Below, one piece after another: positions 1-6,922 of a stretch of DNA of 59,653 bases. Position 1 is the stretch's first letter; every line of letters begins with the position of its first letter. Location of the stretch: NCBI RefSeq assembly GCF_014652335.1, contig NZ_BMYP01000007.1, positions 1-59,653 of the forward strand, read 5' to 3'. The stretch comes from Vogesella fluminis (GTDB lineage: Bacteria; Pseudomonadota; Gammaproteobacteria; Burkholderiales; Chromobacteriaceae). Below the pieces are notes generated by a model that saw only the letters and a program-made list of their open reading frames with translations, was not told where the DNA came from and did not search any database. Both the position numbers and the translations under genes were made by a program.

Positions 1-214
1 TCAGCTGGGCGCCCTCGATTTCGACGTGGATGTCGTCCTTGGAGACGCCGGGCAGCTCGGCCAGCACGGTGAAACCGGTGTCGGTTTCCTTGACGTCGAG
101 CTTGATCTGCGATGGCAGCGCATCGCCGTGCAGGGGCTTGATGAAGAAGCCGTGGCCGCTGAAGTCGCGGAACAGGTCGTCAAACAGGGTGCTGCGGGAA
201 GGAAGCAGGCTCAT
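1..214 (-). CDS. Small heat-shock protein Hsp20 (partial, 3' end off the window)
   Basis: The minus strand from 214 reads MSLLPSRSTLFDDLFRDF and continues with an alpha-crystallin beginning (IKLDVKETDTGFTVLAELPGV, residues about 43-63, followed by KDDIHVEIEG). Only 71 codons lie inside the window, so the C-terminal half of the ACD and the I-x-I tail are missing. Hsp20 proteins are ATP-independent holdase chaperones that bind unfolding proteins in the cytoplasm. An AAGGAGAG ribosome site sits 4 nt before the ATG, which fixes the start. A sigma70-like promoter lies about 60 nt upstream. Family assignment is strong from the order L-D-V-x-E-T and L-P-G-V-x-K-D-D-I. Confidence 0.85.
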   Translation of the reverse strand, partial: MSLLPSRSTLFDDLFRDFSGHGFFIKPLHGDALPSQIKLDVKETDTGFTVLAELPGVSKDDIHVEIEGAQL

Positions 215-270
215 CGTACTCTCCTTGGATAATCAGATGCTTAGGGCGGCCGAGGTGGCTGCTCACCCAC

Positions 271-299
271 GGTATAGTGCCCGTTGGCGCAAACGACAA
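271..299 (-). promoter_or_regulatory. Predicted sigma70 promoter of the Hsp20 gene
   Basis: On the minus strand TTGTCG (299-294) and TATACC (276-271) are separated by 17 bp. The start site would be near 264, about 50 nt before the Hsp20 ATG. No sigma32-type element was recognised. The rest of 215-478 shows no gene. Confidence 0.5.
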
Positions 300-478
300 G
301 GAGGGCTGGCCGGCCGGCTTGATCTGGCGCAAGCGCCGCCGCCGGCCACGGCAAATACGGTGCTTAGCGCCGCTAACAAAACCACGCAGCGCACCTGAGA
401 CTAGGCGCGCCGACGCAGACAGTACACGTAGTACGGCAAGGAGGCGCAACGCAGGATCAGGGGTTTTGTTCGTGGCTC

Positions 479-1132
479 TCAGCCGGGGCGGCAGCTGAGG
501 CGCAGGTAGCTGCCGGCGGTGCGCAAATCCTGCTCGATAGCGCGGTGCACCGCGTCGGCGTCGCCGGCCTGCAGCGCGTCCAGCAGCGCGTGGTGGGCGT
601 CGTTCATGGTCTTCCACACAGCCAGATCCTGATGCAGCTGGTTGGAGATCGGGCCGACGTGCAGCCACACCGTCTCGATCAGCGACAGCAGCAGCGGCGA
701 ACCGCTGGCGCGGTACAGCTGCAGGTGGAACAGCTCGTTGGCGTCGAGGTAGCCCTTGATGTCGTCCGCGGCGATGGCGCTGTCCATGGCGTGGCACAGC
801 TGCAGCAACTGCTCGCGCTCCGTTGCGGCCAACCTTTGCGCACCGCGGAAGGCGGCTTCGCCTTCCAGCAGGATGCGGTTTTCCAGGATGTCGTCGAACT
901 GGGTCTCCGTCAGCTGTGGCACCTGCACGCCGCAGTTGGGGATGTTGAGCAGCGCCTTTTCGGCAGCCAACCTTTGCAGTGCGGCGCGCACCGGCATCTG
1001 GCTGACGCCCAGCTCCTCGGCCAGCTGGCGGATCTTCAGCCGCTCGCCCGGCAGCCATCGCCCCAGCATCAGCCAGTGGCGCAGCGTGTCGTAGGTCTCG
1101 TCTTGCAGGGTGGAGGCGGTGCTGGTTTTCAT
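479..1132 (-). CDS. GntR-family transcriptional regulator, FCD (FadR) subfamily
   Basis: 217 aa. The N-terminal winged helix (about residues 8-75) carries the GntR pattern: Y-D-T-L-R, L-P-G-E-R-L-K-I-R-Q-L-A, then GVSQMPVRAALQRLAAEKAL. The rest is an all-helical FCD ligand domain with E-x-R-x-x-L-E-x-x-A-A (ENRILLEGEAA) and the metal/ligand histidines of F-H-L-x-L-Y and D-A-H-H-A-L-L-D-A. Such regulators repress catabolic genes and release DNA on binding a small acid or amine. The gene is divergent from the glutamine-synthetase-like gene at 1424; twin palindromes lie on that gene's promoter, so it is the natural candidate to bind them. A copy of the abundant 12-mer repeat lies inside the gene at 823-836. 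The ligand cannot be read from the sequence. Confidence 0.88.
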   Translation of the reverse strand: MKTSTASTLQDETYDTLRHWLMLGRWLPGERLKIRQLAEELGVSQMPVRAALQRLAAEKALLNIPNCGVQVPQLTETQFDDILENRILLEGEAAFRGAQRLAATEREQLLQLCHAMDSAIAADDIKGYLDANELFHLQLYRASGSPLLLSLIETVWLHVGPISNQLHQDLAVWKTMNDAHHALLDALQAGDADAVHRAIEQDLRTAGSYLRLSCRPG

Positions 1133-1219
1133 GGTGCGCAGTCAGGACAAATTGGCGGCAAGCATAGCAGAAGGCGGCTGTGGCCTGGGTGCGGGTCCGA
1201 TGTCGCCGTTCTGGCGCAG

Positions 1220-1231
1220 GGTTGGCCGCAA
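1220..1231 (+). repeat. Copy of the abundant GGTTGGCCGCAA repeat
   Basis: GGTTGGCCGCAA in the intergenic region between the GntR gene and the polyamine-ligase-like gene. It is one of the many copies described in the findings. Confidence 0.7.
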
Positions 1232-1262
1232 GGGTGCGGCCTTTTTTGTGGCTACTGCAAAT

Positions 1263-1305
1263 ATTTGATCAAATGTTGACATGGATATTTGATCAAATTT
1301 ACGAT
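1263..1305 (+). promoter_or_regulatory. Promoter with twin ATTTGATCAAAT operators
   Basis: Two identical 12-bp palindromes, ATTTGATCAAAT, lie at 1263-1274 and 1287-1298, 24 bp centre to centre. Between and around them are a TTGACA -35 box (1276-1281) and a TACGAT -10 box (1300-1305) with an 18-bp spacer. The first palindrome abuts the -35 and the second fills the spacer up to the -10, so a bound protein would block RNA polymerase. The likely ligand protein is the divergent GntR regulator (inference). Confidence 0.75.
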
Positions 1306-1423
1306 GCGCGGCATGAGCTGCGTTTTACTGCGGCGTTCCTGGCCGTCATGGCGATGAGCGAAGCGGGCAAGAACGGCGGGGGACAGGCTACAAATAATCG
1401 GGACAGCCCGCAGGAGAACGACC

Positions 1424-2761
1424 ATGAACGAGCAACTGGCCGCGTTTATACGCGAGCACAACATTCACGAAGTGGAGTGCGTGATACCGGACATGACCGG
1501 CATGGCGCGCGGCAAGATCGTGCCCAAGGGGCTGTTTCTGGCCGAGGACACCATGAAAATGTCGAAGGCGGTGCTGACCATCACCGTCAACGGCGAATTT
1601 GCCGAGTTCGAGCGTTTTGCTGGCGCCAACGACCCGGACATGGTGTGCCGCCCGGACCCGTCCACCATTCGCCTGGTGCCGTGGGCGATCGAGCCGGTGG
1701 CGGTGGTGATTCACGACTGCGAGGATTTCGATGGCCGCCCGGTGGGCATCTCGCCACGCGCGGTGCTGCGCAAGGTGCTAAAGCTGTACGAAAACCGCGG
1801 CTGGCGCCCGGTGGTGGCGCCAGAGATGGAGTTCTACCTGATCCGCCAGAACAACAACCCGCATGAGCCGCTGCGCCCGCCATCCGGCCGCGCCGGCCGC
1901 TCCGAGGTTGGCCGCCAGTCGTTCTCCATCGACGCGGTAAATGATTTCGACCCCTTCTTTCAGGAGCTGTCCGCCTTCTGCGAGGCGGCCAAGCTGAATG
2001 TGGAAACGCTGATCCACGAAGTGGGTGCCTGCCAGATGGAGATCAACTTCAGCCACGGCGACGCCATGGCGCTGGCCGACCAGGTATTCCTGTTCAAGCG
2101 CGCGGTGCGTGAAACCGCCTACCGTCACAATATCTTCGCCACTTTCATGGCCAAGCCGATGGAGGGCGAACCGGGCAGCGCCATGCACATCCACCAGAGC
2201 ATCGTGCACAGCGAAAGTGGCGACAACATCTTCTCCAACGCCGATGGTAGTGCCAGCGAGCTGTTCTTCCACCACATCGGCGGCATGCAGAAATACCTGC
2301 CGCAGGCGATGCCGATGCTGGCGCCGTATGTGAACAGCTACCGCCGCCTGAGCCGCCACACCGCCGCGCCGATCAACGTGCGCTGGGGCTACGACAACCG
2401 CACCTGCGGCATCCGCATTCCGCCGTCCGGCCCCGCCGCGCGCCGGCTGGAAAACCGCGTACCCGGCGTGGACGTGAACCCCTATCTGGCAATGGCCGCC
2501 ACCCTGGCCTGCGGCTACCTGGGCATGGTGAACAAGATCGAGCCTTCCGCGCCGATGAACGACAGTGCCTACGACCTGGACTACGAGCTGCCGCGCAGCC
2601 TGGAAGACGCGGTGGAGCTGATGCAGGACTGCCCGGAGCTGGCCGAGATCCTGGGCGAGGAGTTCGTGCAGGCGTTCTGCGCGGTGAAGGAGAAGGAATT
2701 CGAAACCTTCAATCGCGGCATTACCGCCTGGGAGCGCGAGCACCTGCAACTGCACGTATAA
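1424..2761 (+). CDS. Glutamine-synthetase family protein, gamma-glutamylpolyamine synthetase-like
   Basis: 445 aa, the length of the PuuA/SpuB/PauA group. It should use ATP to join glutamate to an amine. Hallmarks in order: the N-terminal beta-grasp region with V-I-P-D-M-T-G-M-A-R-G-K, catalytic-core A-P-E-M-E-F-Y-L, M-E-I-N-F, G-S-A-M-H-I-H-Q-S (ATP/glutamate site), NRTCGIRIP, and RRLENRVPGVDVNPYLAMAA. The adenylylation tyrosine loop of true GlnA was not seen. It is a paralogue of the PuuA at 25522 but is controlled separately (GntR operators) and paired with its own aminotransferase 80 bp downstream. The amine substrate is unknown. The ATG is preceded by GGAGAA. Confidence 0.85.
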   Translation: MNEQLAAFIREHNIHEVECVIPDMTGMARGKIVPKGLFLAEDTMKMSKAVLTITVNGEFAEFERFAGANDPDMVCRPDPSTIRLVPWAIEPVAVVIHDCEDFDGRPVGISPRAVLRKVLKLYENRGWRPVVAPEMEFYLIRQNNNPHEPLRPPSGRAGRSEVGRQSFSIDAVNDFDPFFQELSAFCEAAKLNVETLIHEVGACQMEINFSHGDAMALADQVFLFKRAVRETAYRHNIFATFMAKPMEGEPGSAMHIHQSIVHSESGDNIFSNADGSASELFFHHIGGMQKYLPQAMPMLAPYVNSYRRLSRHTAAPINVRWGYDNRTCGIRIPPSGPAARRLENRVPGVDVNPYLAMAATLACGYLGMVNKIEPSAPMNDSAYDLDYELPRSLEDAVELMQDCPELAEILGEEFVQAFCAVKEKEFETFNRGITAWEREHLQLHV

Positions 2762-2788
2762 CGCGACCATATGCCAGGCATCCGGCGC

Positions 2789-2806
2789 GCGGCCAACGTT
2801 GGCCGC
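2789..2806. repeat. 18-bp palindrome built from two repeat cores
   Basis: GCGGCCAACGTTGGCCGC is the repeat core and its reverse complement fused with no spacer. It lies in the 80-bp gap between the ligase-like gene and the aminotransferase, so it would form a hairpin inside the putative operon. Confidence 0.7.
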
Positions 2807-2841
2807 CGCCGCAACAGATCTAGAAAGACAAGGAGACACCC

Positions 2842-4200
2842 ATGACCACCCGCCACGGCATCGACTGGGACAAGGCCCAGGCGCTGTACCACGCCGAACG
2901 CAATGCATTCATCGGCCGCATGCCACGCTCGCGCGAACTGTCGTCGCGCGCCGCCGGCCACCTGTTGTTCGGCGTGCCGCTGCACTGGATGAACGACTGG
3001 TCCACACCGTTTTCGCTGTACGTGGCAGCCGCGCAGGGCGCGCGCTTCACCGACGCCGACGGCCACGACTACGTGGATTTCTGCCTCGGCGACACCGGCG
3101 CCATGTTCGGCCACAGCCCCAAGCCGGTAGCCGAGGCCATCGCCCGCCAGGCGCAGCGCGGCTACACCGCCATGCTGCCCAGCGAGGACGGCGTGTGGGT
3201 GGCGCAGGAGCTGGCGCGCCGCTTCGGCCTACCGTACTGGCAGTTCGCGCTGTCGGCATCGGACGCCAACCGCTTTGCCATCCGCTGGGCACGGGCGATT
3301 ACCAAGCGCAGCAAGGTACTGATCTTCAACGGCTGCTACCACGGCACGGTGGACGATGTATTCGTTGATCTGGTGGACGGCCAGCCGCAGACCCGCGACA
3401 GCCTGCTGGGCCAGGTGTACGACATCACCCAACACACCCGCAGCGTGGAGTTCAACGACCTGGCGGCGCTGGAAGCCGCGCTGCAGGATGGCGAGGTAGC
3501 CTGCCTGCTGGCCGAGCCGGCGATGACCAATATCGGCATGGTGCTGCCGCAGCCGGGCTTCTGGCAGACGGCGCAGGCGCTGTGCCAGCGTTACGGCACG
3601 CTGCTGCTGATCGACGAAACCCACACCATTAGCAGCGGCCCCGGCGGCTACACCCGCGCCCACGGCCTGCAGCCGGACCTGTTCGTGGTCGGCAAGCCGG
3701 TGGCCGGCGGCGTGCCGTGCGCGGTGTACGGCTTCAGCGCCGAAGTGGCCTGCCGCGCCGAAGATGCCAAGCGCAGCGCGCCACCCGGCCATAGCGGCAT
3801 CGGTACCACGCTCACCGCCAATCTGCTGGCGATGGCGGCGATGCGCGCCAATCTGGCCGAGGTGATGACCGACAGCGCTTACCAGTACATGTTCGGGCTG
3901 GCGGAAAGGTTGGCCGCAGGCTTGCGTGGCGTGATCGCGCAGCACGGGCTACCGTGGTGCGTGACACAGATCGGCGCGCGTACCGAGTTCCAGTTCACCG
4001 CCATGCCACCTGTCAACGGCAGCGAGGCGGACAAGATTCTGGACGGCGAGCTGGAGCACATCGTGCACCTGTTCCTGCTCAACCGCGGCCTGCTGATCAC
4101 CCCGTTCCACAACATGATCCTGGTGTGCCCGGACACCACCGCGGCGGATGTGGATCGGCTGGTGGCGGCATTCGGCGACTTCGTGCGGCAGGTGTGTTGA
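2842..4200 (+). CDS. Class III PLP-dependent aminotransferase (glutamate-1-semialdehyde aminomutase-like)
   Basis: 452 aa, fold-type I class III. The PLP lysine is K285 in VVGKPVAGGVPCAVYGF; upstream are LLIDETHT (the PLP-binding Asp) and F-N-G-C-Y-H-G-T-V-D-D, the usual substrate-side loop. The C-terminal LFLLNRGLLITPFHNM resembles the aminomutase group rather than the omega-transaminase encoded at 26913. It has a good AAGGAGA ribosome site. Its position after the gamma-glutamylpolyamine-synthetase-like gene under one promoter suggests that it transaminates the free amine or the product of that ligase (inference). The true substrate, and whether it acts as aminotransferase or aminomutase, are not decided by sequence. 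Confidence 0.8.
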   Translation: MTTRHGIDWDKAQALYHAERNAFIGRMPRSRELSSRAAGHLLFGVPLHWMNDWSTPFSLYVAAAQGARFTDADGHDYVDFCLGDTGAMFGHSPKPVAEAIARQAQRGYTAMLPSEDGVWVAQELARRFGLPYWQFALSASDANRFAIRWARAITKRSKVLIFNGCYHGTVDDVFVDLVDGQPQTRDSLLGQVYDITQHTRSVEFNDLAALEAALQDGEVACLLAEPAMTNIGMVLPQPGFWQTAQALCQRYGTLLLIDETHTISSGPGGYTRAHGLQPDLFVVGKPVAGGVPCAVYGFSAEVACRAEDAKRSAPPGHSGIGTTLTANLLAMAAMRANLAEVMTDSAYQYMFGLAERLAAGLRGVIAQHGLPWCVTQIGARTEFQFTAMPPVNGSEADKILDGELEHIVHLFLLNRGLLITPFHNMILVCPDTTAADVDRLVAAFGDFVRQVC

Positions 4201-4251
4201 GCGCGCGGCACACACTGGGGCAGCTTGGCGCGGATGGCGCGAAATGAAAAT

Positions 4252-4271
4252 GGCCCGCCTGTTGGCGGGCC
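4252..4271 (-). terminator. Rho-independent terminator for the basic exported protein gene
   Basis: An 8-bp stem, GGCCCGCC/GGCGGGCC, with loop TGTT. On the minus strand it is followed by ATTTTCATTT, so it best serves the minus gene at 4296, though it could stop the convergent aminotransferase transcript too. Confidence 0.7.
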
Positions 4272-4295
4272 GTCTGTCTGCTATTTCCGGTCGGC

Positions 4296-5033
4296 TCAGT
4301 GTGCCGGTTGCCTGTGACGACGCACCTTGGCGCTGCTTTTGTTGCGCTTGGCTTTGGCGACGCGGCCGCGCTTGCCGCTGGCGGTCAATGCGGTTTTGCG
4401 TGCCTTGCGCTGCTTGAGGGTTTGCTTGCTGCCGGTACGGCTGGCCTTGGTCTTTGCGTGGGTGCCGCGTTTGGCGGTGTTCGCGGCCGCTTTCTGGCGC
4501 TTGCGGGCGGCGAGGCTGCGCTGGCCGGTGCCGGCCTTGCGGCTGCTGAGCACCTTGCCGGCCTTGGTGCGTTTGCTCACCGCACGCTGGCGGATTGCGG
4601 CTTTTTTGCTGATGCGCGCCACCTTGTTGCTGCGCACGCTCTGCTTGCCGTCATGCAACTGCTTGCGCACCTTGCCGGTACGTTTCGCGGCGGTCGCCAG
4701 TTTTGACTGGCGTGATGCTTTCCTGCCTGCCGACAGGGCTTTGCCGTGCTTGCCGCGGCGTAATCCGGCCCTGTCGCGATGGGGCTGGGCTTGCCGCTTG
4801 CGGGCGCTATCTTCAGTGCGGGGCGCAGATTCAGGCTGAATATTGCGCACAGGCACGTCATTTGCCTTGTTGCTGCCACCAGTGGCAGGGAGTGTCTTGC
4901 TGGCGGGTTTGCCTTGGCGTGGCGGCTGGAAGTCGCCCGGCAGCGGGGCGTCTTCGCCGGTGGCAAAACTGTTGCCGGCGCAAATCAGCATGATGGCACC
5001 AAGTGCTGCAGCGCAAAAACGGGACAATGGCAT
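4296..5033 (-). CDS. Exported, highly basic Lys/Arg/Ala-rich protein of unknown function
   Basis: 245 aa. Residues 1-24 look like a Sec signal peptide (MPLSRFCAAALGAIMLICAG, then NSFA-TGED). After a short Pro/Ala-rich acidic-to-neutral part (about 25-75), roughly 170 residues are low-complexity and dominated by K, R, A, S, T and G (e.g. KRTGKVRKQL, RKAGTGQRSLAARKRQK, KRGRVAKAKRNKSSAKVRRH). This composition resembles histone-H1/AlgP-like tails, but those are cytoplasmic whereas this protein has a signal sequence. No catalytic motif is visible. It could bind DNA, polysaccharide or LPS at the surface or in the periplasm (speculation). It is a single gene with its own terminator. Confidence 0.65.
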   Translation of the reverse strand: MPLSRFCAAALGAIMLICAGNSFATGEDAPLPGDFQPPRQGKPASKTLPATGGSNKANDVPVRNIQPESAPRTEDSARKRQAQPHRDRAGLRRGKHGKALSAGRKASRQSKLATAAKRTGKVRKQLHDGKQSVRSNKVARISKKAAIRQRAVSKRTKAGKVLSSRKAGTGQRSLAARKRQKAAANTAKRGTHAKTKASRTGSKQTLKQRKARKTALTASGKRGRVAKAKRNKSSAKVRRHRQPAH

Positions 5034-5088
5034 GGTCGGTAATGTCGTTGGCTAAATGGGATCCATGAAAATAACCGGCTGCGGTGCG

Positions 5089-5117
5089 TTGTGGCACCGG
5101 AACGGGCTTGTTATATT
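5089..5117 (+). promoter_or_regulatory. Predicted promoter of the amino-acid ABC transporter
   Basis: TTGTGG (5089-5094) and TATATT (5112-5117) with 17-bp spacing, about 60 bp before the start of the binding-protein gene. No operator was recognised. Confidence 0.55.
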
Positions 5118-5178
5118 AACACGCGCACCGTATCCAGAGGACGAACGGTCAAGACAAGGGTCAACGGAGATTACAAGC

Positions 5179-5994
5179 ATGAAGAACATGAGAAGAACGC
5201 TGCTTGCGGGGATGTTGTTGTCCGCTTTTGCCGTAGTGGGTTGCGGCAAGAAAGCGGAAGAGCCGGCTGCATCGGCGGCCAGCGAGGCGGCACCGGCAGT
5301 GGCGCAGGCCGCCGAATATGTGGTGGGCACCGACGCCAGCTACGCACCATTCGAATTCCAGAACGACCAGAGCCAGATCGTCGGCTTCGATGTCGAGGTG
5401 CTGAGTGCGGTAGCGGACAAGGGCGGTTTCAAGGTCAAGTTCGTCAATACGCCGTGGGAAGGCATGTTCGCCACCCTGACACAGGGCGACCGCGACATCC
5501 TGTCATCGGCGATCACCATCACCGACGAGCGCAAGCAGAGCATGGATTTTTCCGAGCCATACTTTGAGGCGCGCCAGCTGATCGCGGTCGGCAAGGCTGT
5601 GACCGGTGTGAAGACCTTCCAGGATCTGAAGAGCAAGAAGGTGGCGGTGCAGACCGGCACCACCGGCGACGAAGTGGTGCAGAAGCTGTTGGGCAAGACC
5701 AGCTCCAGCATCAAGCGCTTCGAGAGCATGCCGCTGGCGCTGAAAGAGCTGGAAACCGGCGGTGTCGACGCGGCGGTGGGTGACAACGGCGTGGTGATCA
5801 ACTACGTGAAGAACAACCCGCAGCACGGCATGGCCACGGTGGAAGACCTGCAGAGCTTCGCGCCGGAATATTATGGCTTTGCAGTGAAGAAGGGTAATCA
5901 GGAGTTACTGGACAAGATCAATACCGGCATCAAGGCAATCAAGGCCGACGGTACCTACGATCAGATCTTCAACAAGTATTTTGGCACCAAGTAA
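5179..5994 (+). CDS. Amino-acid ABC transporter substrate-binding lipoprotein (SBP family 3)
   Basis: 271 aa from the ATG at 5179, chosen because the signal peptide MKNMRRTLLAGMLLSAFAVVG-C is then of normal length and a CGGAGA ribosome site precedes it. The lipobox V-V-G-C predicts lipid anchoring in the outer leaflet of the inner membrane. The mature part begins YVVGTDASYAPFEF and contains GFDVEVL, TPWEGMFATL and AVQTGTTGDE, the family 3 pattern for polar amino acids; the exact amino acid is not clear. It is followed after a terminator hairpin by its permease (6062). No ATPase gene follows. Confidence 0.88.
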   Translation: MKNMRRTLLAGMLLSAFAVVGCGKKAEEPAASAASEAAPAVAQAAEYVVGTDASYAPFEFQNDQSQIVGFDVEVLSAVADKGGFKVKFVNTPWEGMFATLTQGDRDILSSAITITDERKQSMDFSEPYFEARQLIAVGKAVTGVKTFQDLKSKKVAVQTGTTGDEVVQKLLGKTSSSIKRFESMPLALKELETGGVDAAVGDNGVVINYVKNNPQHGMATVEDLQSFAPEYYGFAVKKGNQELLDKINTGIKAIKADGTYDQIFNKYFGTK

Positions 5995-6013
5995 TCAATT
6001 GGCTGCATGAAGA

Positions 6014-6046
6014 ACCGGGCCCGCCTCGAGCCGGCCCGGTTTTTTT
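6014..6046 (+). terminator. Intergenic terminator/attenuator between binding protein and permease
   Basis: An ACCGGGCC/GGCCCGGT stem followed by seven T's. It sits inside the transporter operon, 20 nt after the binding-protein stop. Partial termination here would keep binding-protein mRNA in excess over permease, as is common in ABC operons. Confidence 0.85.
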
Positions 6047-6061
6047 GCAGGGGGAAGCAAT

Positions 6062-6805
6062 ATGGATTTTCGCTGGGGAATGATCGTCGACTACGCACCA
6101 CTGTTCGTGGAAGGCGTGCAAATGACGATCATCATTACGCTGGTGGCGGTAGTATTCGGCACCCTGATCGGCCTGTTCATGGGCATGGCGCGGCTGGCGG
6201 ATGCGCCGCACGGGCTTGGCCGCTATCTTGTGCGCTATCTGGTGCGCATGCCGGCGGGTGCCTACGTGACCTTTTTCCGAGGCACGCCCTTGTTCGTGCA
6301 AATCCTGCTGGTGCACTTTGCGCTGATGCCGCTGCTGATCCACCCGGTGGACGGTCTGGTGATCAATGGCGATATCGCCCGTGACATCCGTCAGAATTAC
6401 GGCGCCTTCATTTCCGGCCTGCTGGCACTGACGCTGAATGCCGGCGCCTACATCACCGAGATCTTCCGTGCCGGCATCCAGTCCATCGACAAGGGGCAGA
6501 TGGAGGCCGCGCGTTCGCTGGGGCTCTCCTACGGCCAGACCATGAAGTTCGTGATCGTGCCGCAGGCGTTCCGCCGCATGCTGCCGCCGCTGGGCAACGA
6601 GGCGATCATGCTGCTGAAAGACAGCTCGCTGGTGTCGGCGATTGGTCTGGCGGAGCTGGCGTTCGCCGCGCGCACCGTGGCCGGGGTGTACTCGCGCTAC
6701 TGGGAACCGTATCTGACCATTTCCTTCATCTATCTGGCATTGACGATGTTGATGGCGTGGGGGATTTCCCGTCTGGAGAAAAAGCTGCAGATCGGCGCGC
6801 GCTGA
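6062..6805 (+). CDS. Amino-acid ABC transporter permease (HisM/GlnP family)
   Basis: 247 aa integral membrane protein. After the first membrane helix (about residues 20-42) comes Y-V-T-F-F-R-G-T-P-L-F-V-Q, diagnostic of the His/Glu/Gln/Arg/opine permease family. The EAA loop that docks the ATPase is Q-M-E-A-A-R-S-L-G-L-S-Y-G-Q-T (about residues 144-158). At least five membrane helices are visible. It is expected to work as a homodimer with the lipoprotein encoded upstream. The next gene is gyrA, so the ATP-binding subunit must be encoded elsewhere or shared. The start is preceded by GGGGGAAGC. Confidence 0.88.
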   Translation: MDFRWGMIVDYAPLFVEGVQMTIIITLVAVVFGTLIGLFMGMARLADAPHGLGRYLVRYLVRMPAGAYVTFFRGTPLFVQILLVHFALMPLLIHPVDGLVINGDIARDIRQNYGAFISGLLALTLNAGAYITEIFRAGIQSIDKGQMEAARSLGLSYGQTMKFVIVPQAFRRMLPPLGNEAIMLLKDSSLVSAIGLAELAFAARTVAGVYSRYWEPYLTISFIYLALTMLMAWGISRLEKKLQIGAR

Positions 6806-6824
6806 GCGTTTCCTGCTGCTTGGT

Positions 6825-6850
6825 AAAAAGGCCGCGACAGCGGCCTTTTT
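6825..6850 (+). terminator. Rho-independent terminator after the ABC permease
   Basis: AAAAAGGCCGC, loop GACA, GCGGCCTTTTT: symmetrical, so usable from both strands. It separates the transporter from gyrA. Confidence 0.9.
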
Positions 6851-6882
6851 GCTTGTCTGGCGGGCGTCTTGGTGTCATTTCG

Positions 6883-6891
6883 TGTTAGAAT
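6883..6891 (+). promoter_or_regulatory. Extended -10 promoter of gyrA
   Basis: TGTTAGAAT fits TGN-TAnnnT, an extended -10. No good -35 lies 17 bp upstream. The start site would be about 25 nt before the gyrA ATG. Confidence 0.45.
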
Positions 6892-6922
6892 ATCGAATAT
6901 TTTGCCATGATTACGGATTTCC

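Noticed and set aside
26-398. Plus-strand ORFs over the left-edge heat-shock gene and the intergenic region
   Set aside because: They are antisense to the Hsp20 gene; the minus frame gives a clear alpha-crystallin start with a good ribosome site.
961-980. GGCAGCCAACCTTTGC as another repeat copy
   Set aside because: It lacks the GCGGCCAAC core (one mismatch) and lies in coding sequence; not counted.
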